In this document: in pieces, positions 1 to 11,445 of the stretch | Numbering within the stretch: the stretch's first letter is position 1 | How the letters are laid out: the number at the start of each line of letters is the position of its first letter | Assembly (NCBI GenBank): GCA_020205615.1 | Contig: CM035151.1 | Span: 16,842,322-16,906,321 of the forward strand | From: Panax quinquefolius | Taxonomy: Eukaryota > Streptophyta > Magnoliopsida > Apiales > Araliaceae | Reading direction: 5' to 3' | Length of the DNA stretch: 64,000 nt | Program-made: the position numbers and the translations under genes | The notes under the pieces: generated by a model | Database searches by the model: none | Told to the model about the DNA's origin: nothing | The model's input: only the letters and a program-made list of their open reading frames with translations

Positions 1-1804
1 CAAGATTGGGATATGAGTCGCGAGTTGAGAGCAACCTAAGTCGAGAATCGAAATCGTAGCTTTACAGGCTTAGTTGGTTATTATCGGAGATTCGTTGAAG
101 GATATTCTCGAATCGCTATTCAGATTAACTTAGGTGACTTGAAAAGATACAAAATTAGTATGGAAGCGAGGAATGCGAGAAGATTTTCCAAGAGCTCAAG
201 AGGCGACTCATTTTTGCGTATATACAACCATACCATCTTGGAAAAGCGAGCGTGGTAGGCGGCGCGTTGAGTAGAAGATCATATCATGAGGAGCGAGTGC
301 GATGATGTCAAGTATCGCGTAGAGCCGACTTTAATAAGAAAAGTTAAGGTTGCTCGAGCCACCAGGCCGGGTGATGCGTATGAAGAAGAAAGTACAAGAA
401 GGAGCTATTTAGGGCGAATTGATGAATAAGGAATACTTGAGTCCACTCTAGACTTTGTGTTCTAACGATTACGATTTGAAGAACAAGATTATGATGGAGG
501 CACACAATACACCATTTGCAATCCATCTGGGAGTACCAAAATGTATTATGATCTTGACATACATTTTGGTGGAGCAATATGAGGAGAGAGATCGCGTAGT
601 TTATCTCGATGTGTTTAACTTACCCAGCGTGTAAAGGCGGAGCATCTTGTACCCTAAGGGTCCGATTGCAACCACTTGAGATTTTGAAATGGAAGTGGGA
701 ACACATTACCTGAATTTCATTACTAATCTTCCCGGGGTTTCTCAAGGCATCAATGCTATTTGGGTTATTGTTGATAGATTAACCAGATGCGCTTCATTTC
801 TTACCGAATCGAGAGACTTATTCCTTGAGCGTCTTTTCTCGTATATGCGTAAATGAGATTGTGAGATTGCATGGCATGCCGGTATCCATAGTTTTAGATC
901 GTGACCCAAGATTCACTTCATGATTTTGGGTTAGTTTGTAGAAAGCTATGGGAGCGCAATTCTGATTCGGTTTGGCATACCATCCTCAAAGCGGATGGGC
1001 AATCGGAAAGGACTACTCAAACTCTTGAAGATATATTAAAACTCGTGTCCTAGATTTCAAAGGAAGTTGGGATAAGTACTTGCCATTGGTGGAATTCTCA
1101 TACAACAATAGTTATTAAACAAATATAGGCATGGTTCCATTGAAGCATTATATGGACGAAAATGTCGATTTCTCGATATGTTGGGATGAGGTGGGTGAAG
1201 CAACATTGTTGGGACTAGAGTTGAAATGTATATACTACTGAAAAGATCCAAATGATTCGACAAGCGATATACAAGCGGCACAAGATCGACAAAAGAGTTA
1301 TGCGGATCTTCATCGAAAAGGGCGTGGAATTTAGTGTGTGGGGATCATGTATTGTTGCGAGTTGCTCCGTGGAAGGGAGTTTACAAGATTTGGGAAGAGA
1401 GGAAAGCTCGATCCACGATTTATCGGTCCATTTCAAATTCTTGACAAGAGTAGGAAATGTAGCCTATAGACTTGCGTTACCTCAAAGTATGTCTCGTGTT
1501 CATAATGTGTTTCACATATTTGTACTTCGTAAATATGTGAAAGACCGAACCACGTTATAGAGTTAGAAGCAGGACGAGATATAGAGAAGACTTAGCGTAT
1601 GAGGAGGTACTGTCAAGATGTTGGATAGGAAGGAGCATGTCCTACTGCTGTGAAAGGTTATACCACAAGTTAAAGTTTTGTGGAGGAATCATCTTTATAG
1701 AGGAAATGACACAGGGAATTGGAAAGCGGAAATGAAAGCGAGGTATCCTCACCTTTTCAAAACACAGTGAGTGCGTCACGTCGATTTCGAGGACGAAATT
1801 TCAT
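1..1804 (+). pseudogene. pol: Decayed pol of element A (RT end, RNase H end, integrase, chromodomain-like tail)
   Basis: These are remains of a retrotransposon polyprotein. Bases 60-115 read as the RT thumb motif (VGYYRRFVEGYSRIA). Bases 225-300 read as the end of RNase H with the [13 protein letters not shown] join. The roughly 1 kb of RNase H expected between them is almost all missing, so there is an internal deletion near 120-220. Integrase follows: a zinc-binding HHCC region at about 490-650, the DDE core start with WVIVDRLT at about 700-830, and the C-terminal part at 1080-1460 (SYNNSY, WDEVGEATLLG, FRIVHNVFH-like). A chromodomain-like tail (KVLWRN...) lies at about 1660-1790. The frame changes many times through 1-3 bp indels, so no full protein is readable. 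All pieces have counterparts in the more complete copies at 43590 and 49546. Confidence 0.85.
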
Positions 1805-1816
1805 AAGGAGGGAGGT

Positions 1817-4625
1817 TGTAAGACCCAAAATTTTTAAATAAAAAGGAATTTCCTTTATTTATTATTTTGAAATAGTAAGGGTTGATTTGATTAATGTGGA
1901 TAGTTAAGGGTTAAATCATGCAAATATTTCAAAATAAGCAGTGGTTATAAAATATTCATTATCGTTTAGGGAATATTCGTTTGGTCGTGGAATATTAAAT
2001 CTTGTCGGGGAATATTAAATGCTGACGGTAGTGACCATGTGTGGAGCCCCATGCGGAAAGCGATTGGATGAAGAAAGCGACAAATATAAGTTGTTTTTAA
2101 ATAACGGCGTAGTTGTTTAGATTATCTTGTTGGAATACCGGTGGTTAAAAACACACTGTCTGGCGTTGTTGAGCAGTAGCTGCGGTATTGCACCAATTAT
2201 TGATTCTTACGTGAAAAGGCTTTACTCGATAATGGTTACGATAATTCTTTATTCGATATTTTATTGAGTTAATAATTCTTTGCGTTGATATTTTATATAT
2301 CTCATTGTTTGATAATTGTCATTTACACGGTATCTTTCATTATCGAAGCAATAATTCATATTATCTGAATAATATTATTAGATAACATTATTGGCAATGT
2401 CTAGAAAGTTACATCTAAGGAGAGGTTTGGTCATCTAATTGCGCTTGCCGAAGAAGAAATTCTTATTGGAAAGCCCCTCTTTCACAGGAGCGCACGGTTG
2501 TCAATATTGTGATTACGTAATATTATTTGTGAATAATTAATTATTGATTTATATGATGAGGAAAATATTGATTTTATGTGGATATAGATGGAGAAAATTT
2601 TTAAAATGACAATTGTTGAAAATTAATATTTTATCTTTTACGATAAAATAATTCATTTAAATATATTATTTTAATAATATATTAACGGTGATATTTTACA
2701 ATGAATGTGGGATATATGAGTATATGAGGAGGAAGAGTATTTTTGTGACATTAAATGTTTAACACATGTTTTGTGTGTTGGTGGACACAATTATTGGTAG
2801 AAATTTGATTATAGCACTTTTCAAAATCGCCCGTTTGTGGATTTCGGTCGATTTTTGTTTGGAATTTGGAAAAACTTTCTTCTGCAAAGTTGTAGAGAAT
2901 TGAATTTCCTATAAAAACTCATGAGATTCGAATTTTCTGATGAAAGGGCTATTTATTATGAATTATTGAAGTTAGAAGCTCAAAATAATTGATTTTGGGA
3001 GTTTAAATTATTTTTGTTAAGAAAAACGTTTTTGTATTTTTTGGACATCATTAACATGTGTGGCTGGTGTTTTGACCAAAAGGTGGGCTAAGGAAAATTT
3101 GTATAATTATATTAATATTATATTAAATTTTACGCTTTGGTGTTCTAGCATTTTCTATAAATAGGGTCTTGGGTTAGAATTGAAAATCACACACGAAGCT
3201 GAAGTTTTCTCTCTATTTCTCTCTCGATATTTTGGCGTATTCTTGTGAGTATTTTGAGTATACTTTGAGTATTGATATACGGTCTGCAAGTTCATTCATT
3301 ATTAGGTCAGGAAATCGAAATCTTTCTCTTTGAGGTAAGGGATATTATTTTTTTTTTGTAATGATATTATTTCTTCAATATCATTATCTTTGAAATATTT
3401 ATCTGAAGTTTTATCAAATTTGGAACTTTTTCATGTATGGGTTACTATTAATGGGTTCTTATTCATGAGTTCTTATTCACGATTCTTATTTATGAGTTCT
3501 TATTCACGATTCTTATTCGAAGTACTATTATGAAGCGTGAAGATGTTTTTGTGGAATTTCTATCTTTTGGTGTCGGAGTTACTATTCACGTATCGGCTTT
3601 ATTCACGTATCTGACCTTATTCACGTATCTCGGCCTTTATTCAATAGAAAAATAAAATTTCTTCTTTTTGTCCAAAATATCTAATACGGATCTAACTCGA
3701 TTGTATCCATGTTTTGATCATTCTTGAATTTTACACCACTATGATTATTTTTGAGGTATTTTTGGGCGTGGATAAAACCAAGTACGAATCCTTAATCCTT
3801 AATCCTTGTCATTTTGTTTCCTTTGGATTCGTTTCTTTAAAAATATTTTTCATCATCCTCGGTCTTAAATGATGATATTATTGAATATCTTTGGCTTTGT
3901 AGTGCAAAGATGAATGATTCTGAAGAATATCTTTGGCTGTAGTGCAAAGAGATGAGCAGTGTTGAGATGAACATGGTGGATTGATTAATATCTTTGGCAC
4001 TTTGTAGTGCAAAGATGAGCAGTGTTTAAATGAACATGACCGGTGATGAATATCTTTGGCTGTAGTGCAAAGATGAATATTTGATTCGGATGCATATTGA
4101 TTGATGTTACGAGGATAAAATATTGATGATGGAATTTATTAAATTCATAGATTATAGTAGATTTCATTCTCTACGTAACTCTTACATGAATTATTATTTC
4201 ATTATGCGAATATTGATCACGAAACTTGTTGTCTATTGTATTCTATCAGATTTTTCTCTGTTGAAGACTAACGATAATTTGTTGTATATTATCTTAGTCG
4301 TAATATTCTTCTTCTTGGGCTAGTTGAGCTCACCCTTTTCCTTGTTGTTCCATTTTTTTTCTCGGGAGGCGAGAATGTGGCAGTCTTAGTCGAGGTATGG
4401 AATGAAGATTACAGAGAGAGTTGTTTAGTAGTCCTCACCATTTTTGTAAAATAATGAATCAATAATGTGATGAGGATTTATTTGAGTATAGATATTATCA
4501 GAAGATAATATTTGTATTCAAACTCACAGTTTTCTTGTTGTAATAATAAAGTTGTAGTTGTTTACGTACCATGTATTTGGCGACTCAGAATGGGTGTTGT
4601 GTATACCTATTTTGGGGGCGTCACA
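1817..4625 (+). repeat. 3' LTR of element A (beta LTR, 2809 bp)
   Basis: The LTR starts TGTAAGACCC directly after a polypurine tract and ends ggcgtcaca. It contains a TATA box (TATAAATAG) at 3156-3164, so U3 is about 1.35 kb and the transcribed R-U5 part about 1.4 kb. After the TATA box come a pyrimidine-rich start region, a splice-donor-like aggtaaggg at about 3332, short tandem repeats of the type ttcttattcacgag at about 3440-3640, four stem-loops at 3883-4080, and an AATAAA-type signal at about 4543, 80 bp before the LTR end. Confidence 0.9.
3883..4080 (+). other. Array of four stem-loops in LTR leader (element A)
   Basis: There are four units of the form arm + loop + complementary arm, beginning near 3883, 3924, 3987 and 4047. 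The left arm is gaatatctttg or a close form, the loop is g-c-(variable)-gtagtg, and the right arm starts caaagatga. Equivalent arrays lie at 15481-15732, 20959-21210, 31889-32018, 37637-37770, 41412-41665, 48747-48998, 54980-55108 and 57805-57940. In alpha and gamma LTRs the arms are different sequences but still pair. Confidence 0.6.
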
Positions 4626-4639
4626 CTCCTCATATTTGC

Positions 4640-5242
4640 ATATTAAATAAGGATCATCACCGCTACACCAAATGTTAGACCATGAATATAATTTTTTTTA
4701 AATATAAAGGAAACACATTTAAGTTGACTTATTAAACAAAATTAGTCCACATAAGATTTGGTGATTACAATATCAGTCATAAATAGTCTATAATAATGGT
4801 AAAATTAGTTATCACTGAAAGCCATCGTGTATATTATTTTTTGTGATGACTTGAAAATTTCATCACAAAATACCTTCTTTTGTAATTGCAAATAAAAATC
4901 GTTACAAAAATATGTCTTTTAATGATTGTCTTGGCCATCACAAAATATTGTTTTGATATTTTTACATTAGAATATTGGTGATAGATTAAATACAATAGCG
5001 AAAAGTGTATATCCATAAGTCATGGCTTAATGCGTCAAAGAAATTTTTATTTTGCGTGAAAAATTTGGTGATTGACATGCCGGCCATCACAATTATAATA
5101 CATTGATGGAAAAATTAGTCATCATCATATATATTATTATTTTGTGATTGCTCAAAAAGCCCATATCAAATTGCTATTTTTTGTGATTAATTTAAAAAAA
5201 GGGTCACAAAGTTGCATCACATATTCTTATTTTTCTAGTAGT
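4640..5242. mobile_element. CACTA-like (En/Spm) transposon remnant
   Basis: The stretch is full of short direct and inverted copies of catcacaaaat / ttttgtgatg, like the subterminal repeats of CACTA transposons. It ends in tttttctagtagt at about 5228-5240, which is the complement of the CACTA-type terminus actactagaaaaa. A matching left terminus is not clear: near 4662 there is only a weak similarity. I see no transposase reading frame. This is probably a non-autonomous or truncated element. Confidence 0.45.
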
Positions 5243-6266
5243 ATTTGGGGCTTTTCACATGCGTTCATATAGATAGCAGTACGTTCTATTTTACATTGGT
5301 GTGAAGCATCTAAATTTATCTCCATTATAGCTACTGGGAAATGAGCGCAATATATATTGCAAACTGTTTCATGGATTGGTGTTATTAGGCATTACTAGCT
5401 GCTTTGTCTTGTTGTTCAAAATTTTGCCATCAGAATTTTAGAGATGCTAGCTTTTATGGGATGAGATCGATGTACTAGGGCTTGTTTGTAATGTTCATTA
5501 TTTGTCCAGAAATTAAAGGTTTGCTTTCATTGTTAGCTAGGGAGTGTAATCTTTTTCTTCTTCTTTTTTCCCGTTCTCTTTCTGATGAATTATTGAAATA
5601 ATATGTTTACGGGAGAAAAACAAATTAATTAAAAGAGATCTGTACAAATACAAATTGAACACTTGTTGTTTGTGTCCCCCCTGCCAAATGGATTGAGATA
5701 TATACATGTGTGTGATATAATGTTGACTAAAACTTGAAAGAGGGCCCAAAGCACAGAAAAAAAATGGAATTAAAAAGAAGAATATTATCAATCAAGTATA
5801 TATATATATATATATATATGTTATAAATCATTCATCATGATGTGGCTATTCTCTGCTGTCTGTGTGGAGGGGCCTGGTCTTATATCCCCTACCCTACTAA
5901 TCAAACCTGGCTTTTATATTGTTGTCTTGTGGTGCATTTGGCTTCTATAACATGCATGTCAATATGTCATGTTCGACAATGATATCCAAAAACAGTGTCC
6001 AAAACATGATTGAGAGATACCCAAAGAACACTAGTTGCCAAATAGAGTGAAACGGTACTAGAACTTCAGTTCATGCATGTATCCGCAACCACAAATAATT
6101 GAGTCATAGGTTTTTTTAACCTGAAAGACAGACGAGTGTTTCTATCATTAATTTGAGAAATTCTAAAATTTAAATTGTCATGAGAATTTATAAGATGTGA
6201 AAAGCCCCCAATATCACCTAGCTAAGACCATGTTTCCCCTATTCATCCATCAATAATATATATATA
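5243..6266. other. Gene-free spacer
   Basis: No coding region is supported here. The stretch at about 5270-5550 has the look of transcript-derived or 3'-untranslated sequence but has no open frame. A (TA)n tract lies at 5797-5819. Confidence 0.5.
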
Positions 6267-6771
6267 CAGGGAGGTTTAAAAGCATAAGTTTTAAATAACA
6301 TAATTTTTTTAAATAACATAACTATTTAAAAGCCTTTTCTTACGCCTCTTTTTTTTAAAAAAAACTCAAATCTCGCTTCTCTCCTCTCTCTCTCTCTCTC
6401 TCTCTCCAAAGAATCATAATTTTGATGTACGACAAAAGACATGGAGCATTATGTGAACATTTTACTGTAAATGCAGTATAAAATTTCCACAAGGGTGACC
6501 CATGTACACGGTGTATACAAATCAGATAATGACAAAACACACCTATGACTCAACATTATAACACTTGGTTTGACAGACTAATTTTAAGATTTCTGATCAC
6601 ACATTTAATAAGAAATAGTAAAAGACTAATTACAGGCACAAGTTAAAACCAATCTTCCATCACAACAACACATATCCAATAGAATGTTAAGATGCACAAG
6701 TTAAAACCAAAAAAAAAATATCTGACTAAATTATTACATTCTCTTGGAGTTTCTGAACAAAAATTCTTCCA

Positions 6772-6926
6772 TTAATCTTTTAAATCGACGATAGCTTTGT
6801 CAAATGGTGGGGTTTTAACACCAATGTCAAGGAAGATGTCTGCAGCTGCATTCCGACCACTTTGAGTTTGCGCAGCAACACTGGGAAGTGGAGCATATAC
6901 AGATGGTTGTTCAGCACACTCATTAA
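6772..6926 (-). pseudogene. Terminal coding exon of unrecognised gene inside the inverted-repeat element
   Basis: On the minus strand there is an AG acceptor (aaatag) followed by an open frame of about 50 residues to a TAA stop. It reads NECAEQPSVYAPLPSVAAQT at the start and ends IVDLKD. The composition and the splice-site context look like a genuine last exon. I do not recognise the family. Upstream on the same strand, 7483-7731 holds a hydrophobic open stretch (residues such as YSRYWAWSFVSSISLALLFL) that may be an earlier membrane-spanning exon or only intron sequence. Because it lies between inverted ends, I call it a captured fragment; a small resident gene is the alternative. Confidence 0.4.
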
Positions 6927-7482
6927 CTATTTAATTCAATAACAGTTAGCTAACAACATATATAACAACAAAATAAGGACAACAATATCTGAAAAATTAA
7001 ACTACATCCGGCAACGGCAACATATCTCAACAAGCCAAAAATTATAGAGATACGAAATTAGAAGATTAAATTAAAAATCTTATGAAATGAAAACAAAATA
7101 CCAATATACATTTGGACCAAAACAAATTTCAAGTACCTAATAACAAACAAATAAGTAGATCGAACTATATACTCCATCATGGTCCACGCATAATGAACCC
7201 AACCCACAATCAAATGTTACTAAAACTAGAAAACATTAGGTTGAACTATTTACATTGTACAAACCCATACCAAATTAAACTGACCAATCCCCTTACCTTG
7301 TGCTCCTATGAACAATAAATTAAAGCAATTTTAGGAGACACCCATCAGGGAAAAAACACAGATCAACCTTATCATTCAAATATCCAACACAATAAACAAA
7401 GAGAATCAAATTAACAAGCACATATAACAATAGTAAAGATCATTTTTCAAAATAATGAAGATAAGAAAGCCCAGTTGATCCA

Positions 7483-7731
7483 TTAATATAAAGCCAACAT
7501 GTATGCATATACATGTATACAAAGCAAGAGAAAACTAACCCCTGAAACACTGATAAGCATAATCACAATCTCTGGATTTATCTTCAATTTAAGACCCTTC
7601 AAGACAGAAAAGCCTAATTGAAGAAATAAAAGAGCCAATGATATGGAAGAAACAAAACTCCATGCCCAATATCTTGAGTACATAGGACGAATCCAGAATT
7701 GAAATACAACCATACAAGTACTTGTTGTCAT
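7483..7731 (-). pseudogene. Possible membrane-spanning exon of the captured gene
   Basis: The minus strand is open for 82 codons and predicts two hydrophobic stretches (around WSFVSSISLALLFLQLGF and IVIMLISVSGVSFLLL). A ttcag acceptor-like site at its 3' half leaves the exon limits uncertain. It shares strand and context with the final exon at 6772-6926 and the untranslated first exon at about 8396-8570. No family is recognised, and chance hydrophobicity of AT-rich intron DNA is a real alternative. Confidence 0.25.
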
Positions 7732-7765
7732 AGCATAACTTCATGTGGTTTATTCCTTTAAAATA

Positions 7766-8042
7766 CTACATCCGTCCCATAATAAGTGCTTTTTTAGCTT
7801 AAATCAAACATACCAATACACATGCTAAAATGGAAAAAATACCCTTAATATATTTTTTTTGAAGTTGAAGAGTTAATGAGTGTCATTTAATTGTAGTGAT
7901 GGTAAGATGCAATAAATACCATTGAATGCATAAGGGCATATATGAGAAAATATTACAAAAATTGTATTGGAGTTCTAACACATCACTTATTTTGGAAAAA
8001 AATATTAAGCTTAAAAAAGCACTTATCGTGGGACGGAGTTAG
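7766..8042. mobile_element. Stowaway-type MITE (Tc1/mariner), 277 bp
   Basis: The left end ctacatccgtccc and the right end (minus strand ctaactccgtccc) are close to the Stowaway terminus CTCCCTCCGTCCC. Inner arms also match: ataagtgcttttttagctt against its complement at 8007-8030. The element is flanked by TA on both sides (7764-7765 and 8043-8044), the Tc1/mariner target duplication. It has no coding capacity. It lies inside what would be an intron of the gene-like segment of the surrounding inverted-repeat element, so it is the younger insertion. Confidence 0.9.
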
Positions 8043-8395
8043 TATAAAAACTTCCTCCCACAAGCATGAGAAGTACTACAAAACACCAATATAGCCAAGA
8101 CATACAACCACTTTTAGATAAATTTTAGTAAAATATAGGCAACTACATATTACAACTGCAGATGAACTGAACTCAAAGTGAGGCATCATTTCCAGAATAC
8201 TGATAACAATGAACAACCATATACGTACGGGACACCTGACTACAAACAATTCAGTAAACCAAAACACATAATTTTCGGGAATCACTTGCCACAAACAAAA
8301 GAACAAGAAAACAAAGGATAATCAGATTATAAATGACCATGGTGAGAGAAACTCATAGAAGAACTCATTAAACAGAGGAACTGTACTACACATAC

Positions 8396-8570
8396 TTGAT
8401 TTTGAGAGAAGCGACGAGAGAAAAGCTAGGGATTTGGCTCTGTTTCCGTCCAGTTTGGAGAGAAGAGAGAACGCGGAAGCTAGGGCTTGTGATTTGGGAG
8501 CTCACAATCGCGATTCTCAGCCAGACTTGCCTAAATCGCGAATCTTAGAAGCATTTGGAGAGAGGAGAGA
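8396..8570 (-). other. Untranslated first-exon-like segment
   Basis: On the minus strand this block is pyrimidine-rich (ctctcctctctcc, cttctctccaaac, ccctagcttttctctcg). It ends at a splice-donor-like GTATGT reading leftward from 8395. It has only a very short upstream open frame (MLLRFAI), which is typical of a plant 5' leader exon. Its outer part overlaps the right inverted end of the element at 6267-8676. Confidence 0.4.
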
Positions 8571-8795
8571 AGCGATATTTTGGTGTTTTTTAAAAAGACG
8601 CATAAGAAAGGCCTGTTATGTTACTTAAGAAAATTATGTTATTTAAAACTTATGCTTTTGAACCTCTCTCTCTCTATATATATATATATAGGGGAATGAT
8701 CATATCATTTATTTGTTATGGAATATAAAGTGGCATATAACATCTATACCATCCGTTTAAAAAATAAAAGGCTGAAATTCGATTTGGGTTTACGC

Positions 8796-9676
8796 CGTCC
8801 GCTAGTATACTAGCGGTCGTGATTAATGAAAAAAATCTCACTTTTGTCCCCATTTGCCCATAAATGCCAAATATTACATAGAATCCGCTAGTAAGACTAG
8901 CAGACGGACAAAATAATATAGTCCTTAATCCTGCACTGCATCACCTTCCTTTAATCCTTAATCACGTGCAATACCCAATACACCTTTAATCATACATGCG
9001 CTGCGTGCAATACCCAATACTGATCAACATCAATTCAACACAGCAACATACCCAATACACCTTTAATCCCACTTGTACTGCAATACCCAATACTGATCAA
9101 CATCAATTCAACACAGCAACATCAATTTAATTCCAACATTGCACTGCAAAATCGATTACACAGCAACATCAATTCAATTCCAACACAAATTCCTGATCAA
9201 CATCAATTCAAGAATTAATATAGTTATAAATAGGTCCAATTATCAAAATATATACAATGTCATAATTTTATCTCAGTGCTTTCTAATATAAAATATAAAA
9301 GGCATGCTTAAATTTATATTTTGGTAGAAAAGGAAGATTTTATTTGGATAGAAGTACAAAATGAAATCCTCCAAAGCATGCTTATATTAGCATGCACAGG
9401 TATCTCTACCTGACTACAAAAGCATTTGTCAAAAATAGTCTACATTATACATGGAAAACAAATAGACACAGTAAATGCTTATATTAGCATGCACAGGTAT
9501 CTCTACCTGACAACAAAAGCATTTGTCAAAAATCGTCTACATTATACATAGAAAACAAATAGACACGGTAACTATAGTAATTACGTTGGGAAATTACCTT
9601 TGTAACTGAAGTAGCAAAAACAAATAGGTTGTGAATCAGCATCTTCAGGTTTGTTCCAACTCTTAATCTTCGTGTG
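8796..9676. repeat. Dispersed repeat, copy 1 (881 bp), with VPS54 exon fragment at its end
   Basis: The sequence is repeated at 25768-26716 in the same orientation. It starts cgtccgctagt and ends cttcgtgtg. It contains an imperfect inverted pair (ccgctagt / actagc), a low-complexity part rich in caatacccaatac and atcaattcaa, and at 9376-9580 a tandem duplication of about 100 bp (gcttatattagcatgcacag twice). The other copy has one unit here and carries a MITE. The last 79 bp are part of a VPS54-like exon, so a mobile element that captured a gene piece is likely; its class is not clear. Confidence 0.7.
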
Positions 9677-9741
9677 GCAACCCTTTCTCTCATAATTTGA
9701 ACAAGCTTTGTATGTATCTCATCTCGACGAACTTTATAATC
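9598..9741 (-). pseudogene. VPS54: VPS54-derived exon fragment (GARP complex subunit)
   Basis: The minus strand reads DYKVRRDEIHTKLVQIMRER, which matches the highly conserved C-terminal segment of plant VPS54, a subunit of the GARP tether for retrograde transport to the trans-Golgi. After about 20 residues the frame breaks. A shifted frame continues with KSWNKPEDADSQP, again like VPS54, and the usual LLVHLRG part is missing. An AG acceptor (attttag) and a GT donor (aaaggtaat) still bound the 144-bp exon. A partial copy lies at 26638-26716. Nearby minus-strand sequence has no other clear VPS54 exons, so this is a captured or duplicated fragment and cannot give a working protein. The family call rests on recalled conservation, not a search. 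Confidence 0.6.
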
Positions 9742-11261
9742 CTAAAATTAAGAGAGCAAACATCTGCGTTAGATACACGTGCCAAGGGATATCCTGCTAA
9801 CATTAAAGCTTCAGCCAAACTGAAAGATGTACTCAATACCCAAAAATTAATACTAAAAACTGGTATCAATAATTTAAAAATGATAAAACCAACACATGTC
9901 TCAGAGATAAGCTGTATTATGTTGAATTCACATGATGCAGCAGTAAAATAAAAATAAAACTATATCTTATATAATTTCCATTTGTGATGTCTGAACTCCA
10001 ACCTGTAACGTAGGCACAATTCTAAATATCAATCTCAAAGCTTCCCACTCCATACAAACCTCTAGCCAGCCATGTCATATGATGGGCAACTTCATCTCTA
10101 TCCGATCCAAATTATGTGACTCTACTGCCTTTATGACTGGATGTAAAGCCAATAAACATCAAGTAATCTGAGGCCAATAAATAAAAATAACAAATACACT
10201 CCATTTTCACCATTTGCAAATGAGGCGGCAAGCTTTATTTTGCCATGGGGTGCAACTGATAAAATATGAAGTGCATTTATCAGTTTTGTCAACTTAGCAT
10301 ATTTATGATCACTATACCCATTCCAAACAACAATATGAAGGAGCGATTACATCCATAAATTTAAACAAAATAATGCAAGTGCAATATGAAGAACAGAGAA
10401 CTAATGCCTCAAACATCTATAGCTTAACAAATATAACTACCTCTTTCCTATCACAGAAGCAATTTTAGTACAGAAACAGATCAGGCATGATGTGATCAGC
10501 AAATTTACTTTAAAAGCAGGAAACCCCATTCATCTTACCACCACTAATATCGATTACCATACTTGTATTTTAAACAGCTCATCGATAAAATAATAGTATT
10601 AAGTCCTTTTATTAAATCATGCCAAGATGATCAAAGGAAGTCTACTAATTTGTATAGAAGATGGAACTCCAAAATATCCACCAAAAAAGTAAGATCACAA
10701 ATGGAACAAATGGTTTATATATATCAATTCAATTTGAATTTTAGGATTTTGCGAATTGACTTTAAAAAGTTAAAATGTATATCTAATTTTAGATTGGAGG
10801 TAGTATTAAGTTCTTAAAAGTTCATATCCTATACTTAGTTTGGTATTTATAATATTTTTTGTCTCTATGTTCTCGTCTATCTCTAGCTGTTTGGCCTAAT
10901 TCTTCTCACTAGTTCGACTTTAGAGAAAATTCGATATGGTGTATTTTTTATTTATAATTTCATAAATTTTACAATTACTTTGAGATTTTTTGTAATTACT
11001 TGCTTTTTTTAAAATTGCTTGTGGATTTTTGTAACTAATAAAAATGAGACTATCATACAACAATTTTAAGTAATAAAATTTCAAAAAATGTTACTATAAA
11101 TAATGTTTGGGGATTATTTAGTTTTGTATTTTATTCTACTATATTTTTATTTTTTTGTGAAAATTTGTTTATTTTAAATTCGACTCCATTGACCAAAGAA
11201 TTTGGATCTGCCCCTGGCCTTCTCAATCCAAGCTCAATGAGGAGGATTTCACCATTCTCAA
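9742..11261. other. Spacer with one exon-like remnant
   Basis: No intact gene. At about 10000-10150 the minus strand has a protein-like stretch (AVESHNLDRIEMKLPII, then a stop, then GWLEVCMEWEALRLIFRIVP) that looks like a broken exon of unknown family. It could be another piece captured together with the VPS54 fragment. At about 11201-11215 tttggatctgcccctg resembles the complement of a hAT terminus (caggggc), but no partner end was found. Confidence 0.35.
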
Positions 11262-11445
11262 GGTGAAAGACTCAATCTTTATGCATATTTAATATAGATC
11301 CAGTAGATCTAGCATATATCCGATTTTGTCGCGAAAGATCCAATCTTTATGTAGATTCAATGTAGATCTATTATATATCTTGTCTATTGTGGTGAAAGAT
11401 TAAATTTTTATGTAGATTCAATATAGATTTATTAGATCTATTAGG
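11262..11445. repeat. Minisatellite, three units of about 62 bp
   Basis: Three imperfect units begin near 11262 (ggtgaaagac), 11331 (gcgaaagatc) and 11391 (ggtgaaagat). Each carries aatctttatg or a close form, then a gtagattcaa-like block and a run related to tagatctatta. Confidence 0.7.

Larger units (their letters stand above)
1..4625 (+). mobile_element. Ty3/Gypsy element A (beta subfamily), 5' part outside window
   Basis: This is the 3' part of a Ty3/Gypsy LTR retrotransposon. It has decayed pol sequence at 1-1804, a purine-rich priming tract at about 1805-1815, then one LTR from TG at 1817 to CA at 4625. The pol order (RT end, RNase H end, integrase, chromodomain-like tail) shows a + orientation. 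The LTR matches the beta LTRs at 29841, 35622, 52957 and 55720 but has its own sequence block at about 3040-3105, so it is a separate insertion. Its 5' LTR lies left of the window, so its target duplication cannot be tested; the five bases after the LTR are ctcct. Confidence 0.9.
6267..8676 (-). mobile_element. Long-terminal-inverted-repeat element carrying gene-like exons (Pack-MULE-like)
   Basis: The two ends are inverted copies of each other. Left end 6267-6412 (ggaggtttaaaagcataag, taacataac, cgcttctctcctctc) pairs with right end 8556-8672 read on the minus strand. The copies diverge and the left one holds an expanded (CT)n run at 6381-6406. Both ends abut TA dinucleotide tracts, so the target duplication cannot be read. 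Between the ends, minus-strand sequence looks like a captured gene: an untranslated first exon, introns and a final coding exon. Long inverted ends with host gene pieces inside fit a Mutator-like Pack element; the cagggag start would also suit hAT, so the superfamily is open. No transposase is seen. Confidence 0.6.

Noticed and set aside
3883..4080. Regularly spaced hairpin repeats that could recall a CRISPR array
   Set aside because: The organism is a plant, units are not separated by unique spacers of constant size, and the same array is part of every LTR.
8434..8628. 64-codon + strand open frame
   Set aside because: It runs against the leader-like exon and inverted end of the element at 6267-8676, whose splice signals are on the minus strand.
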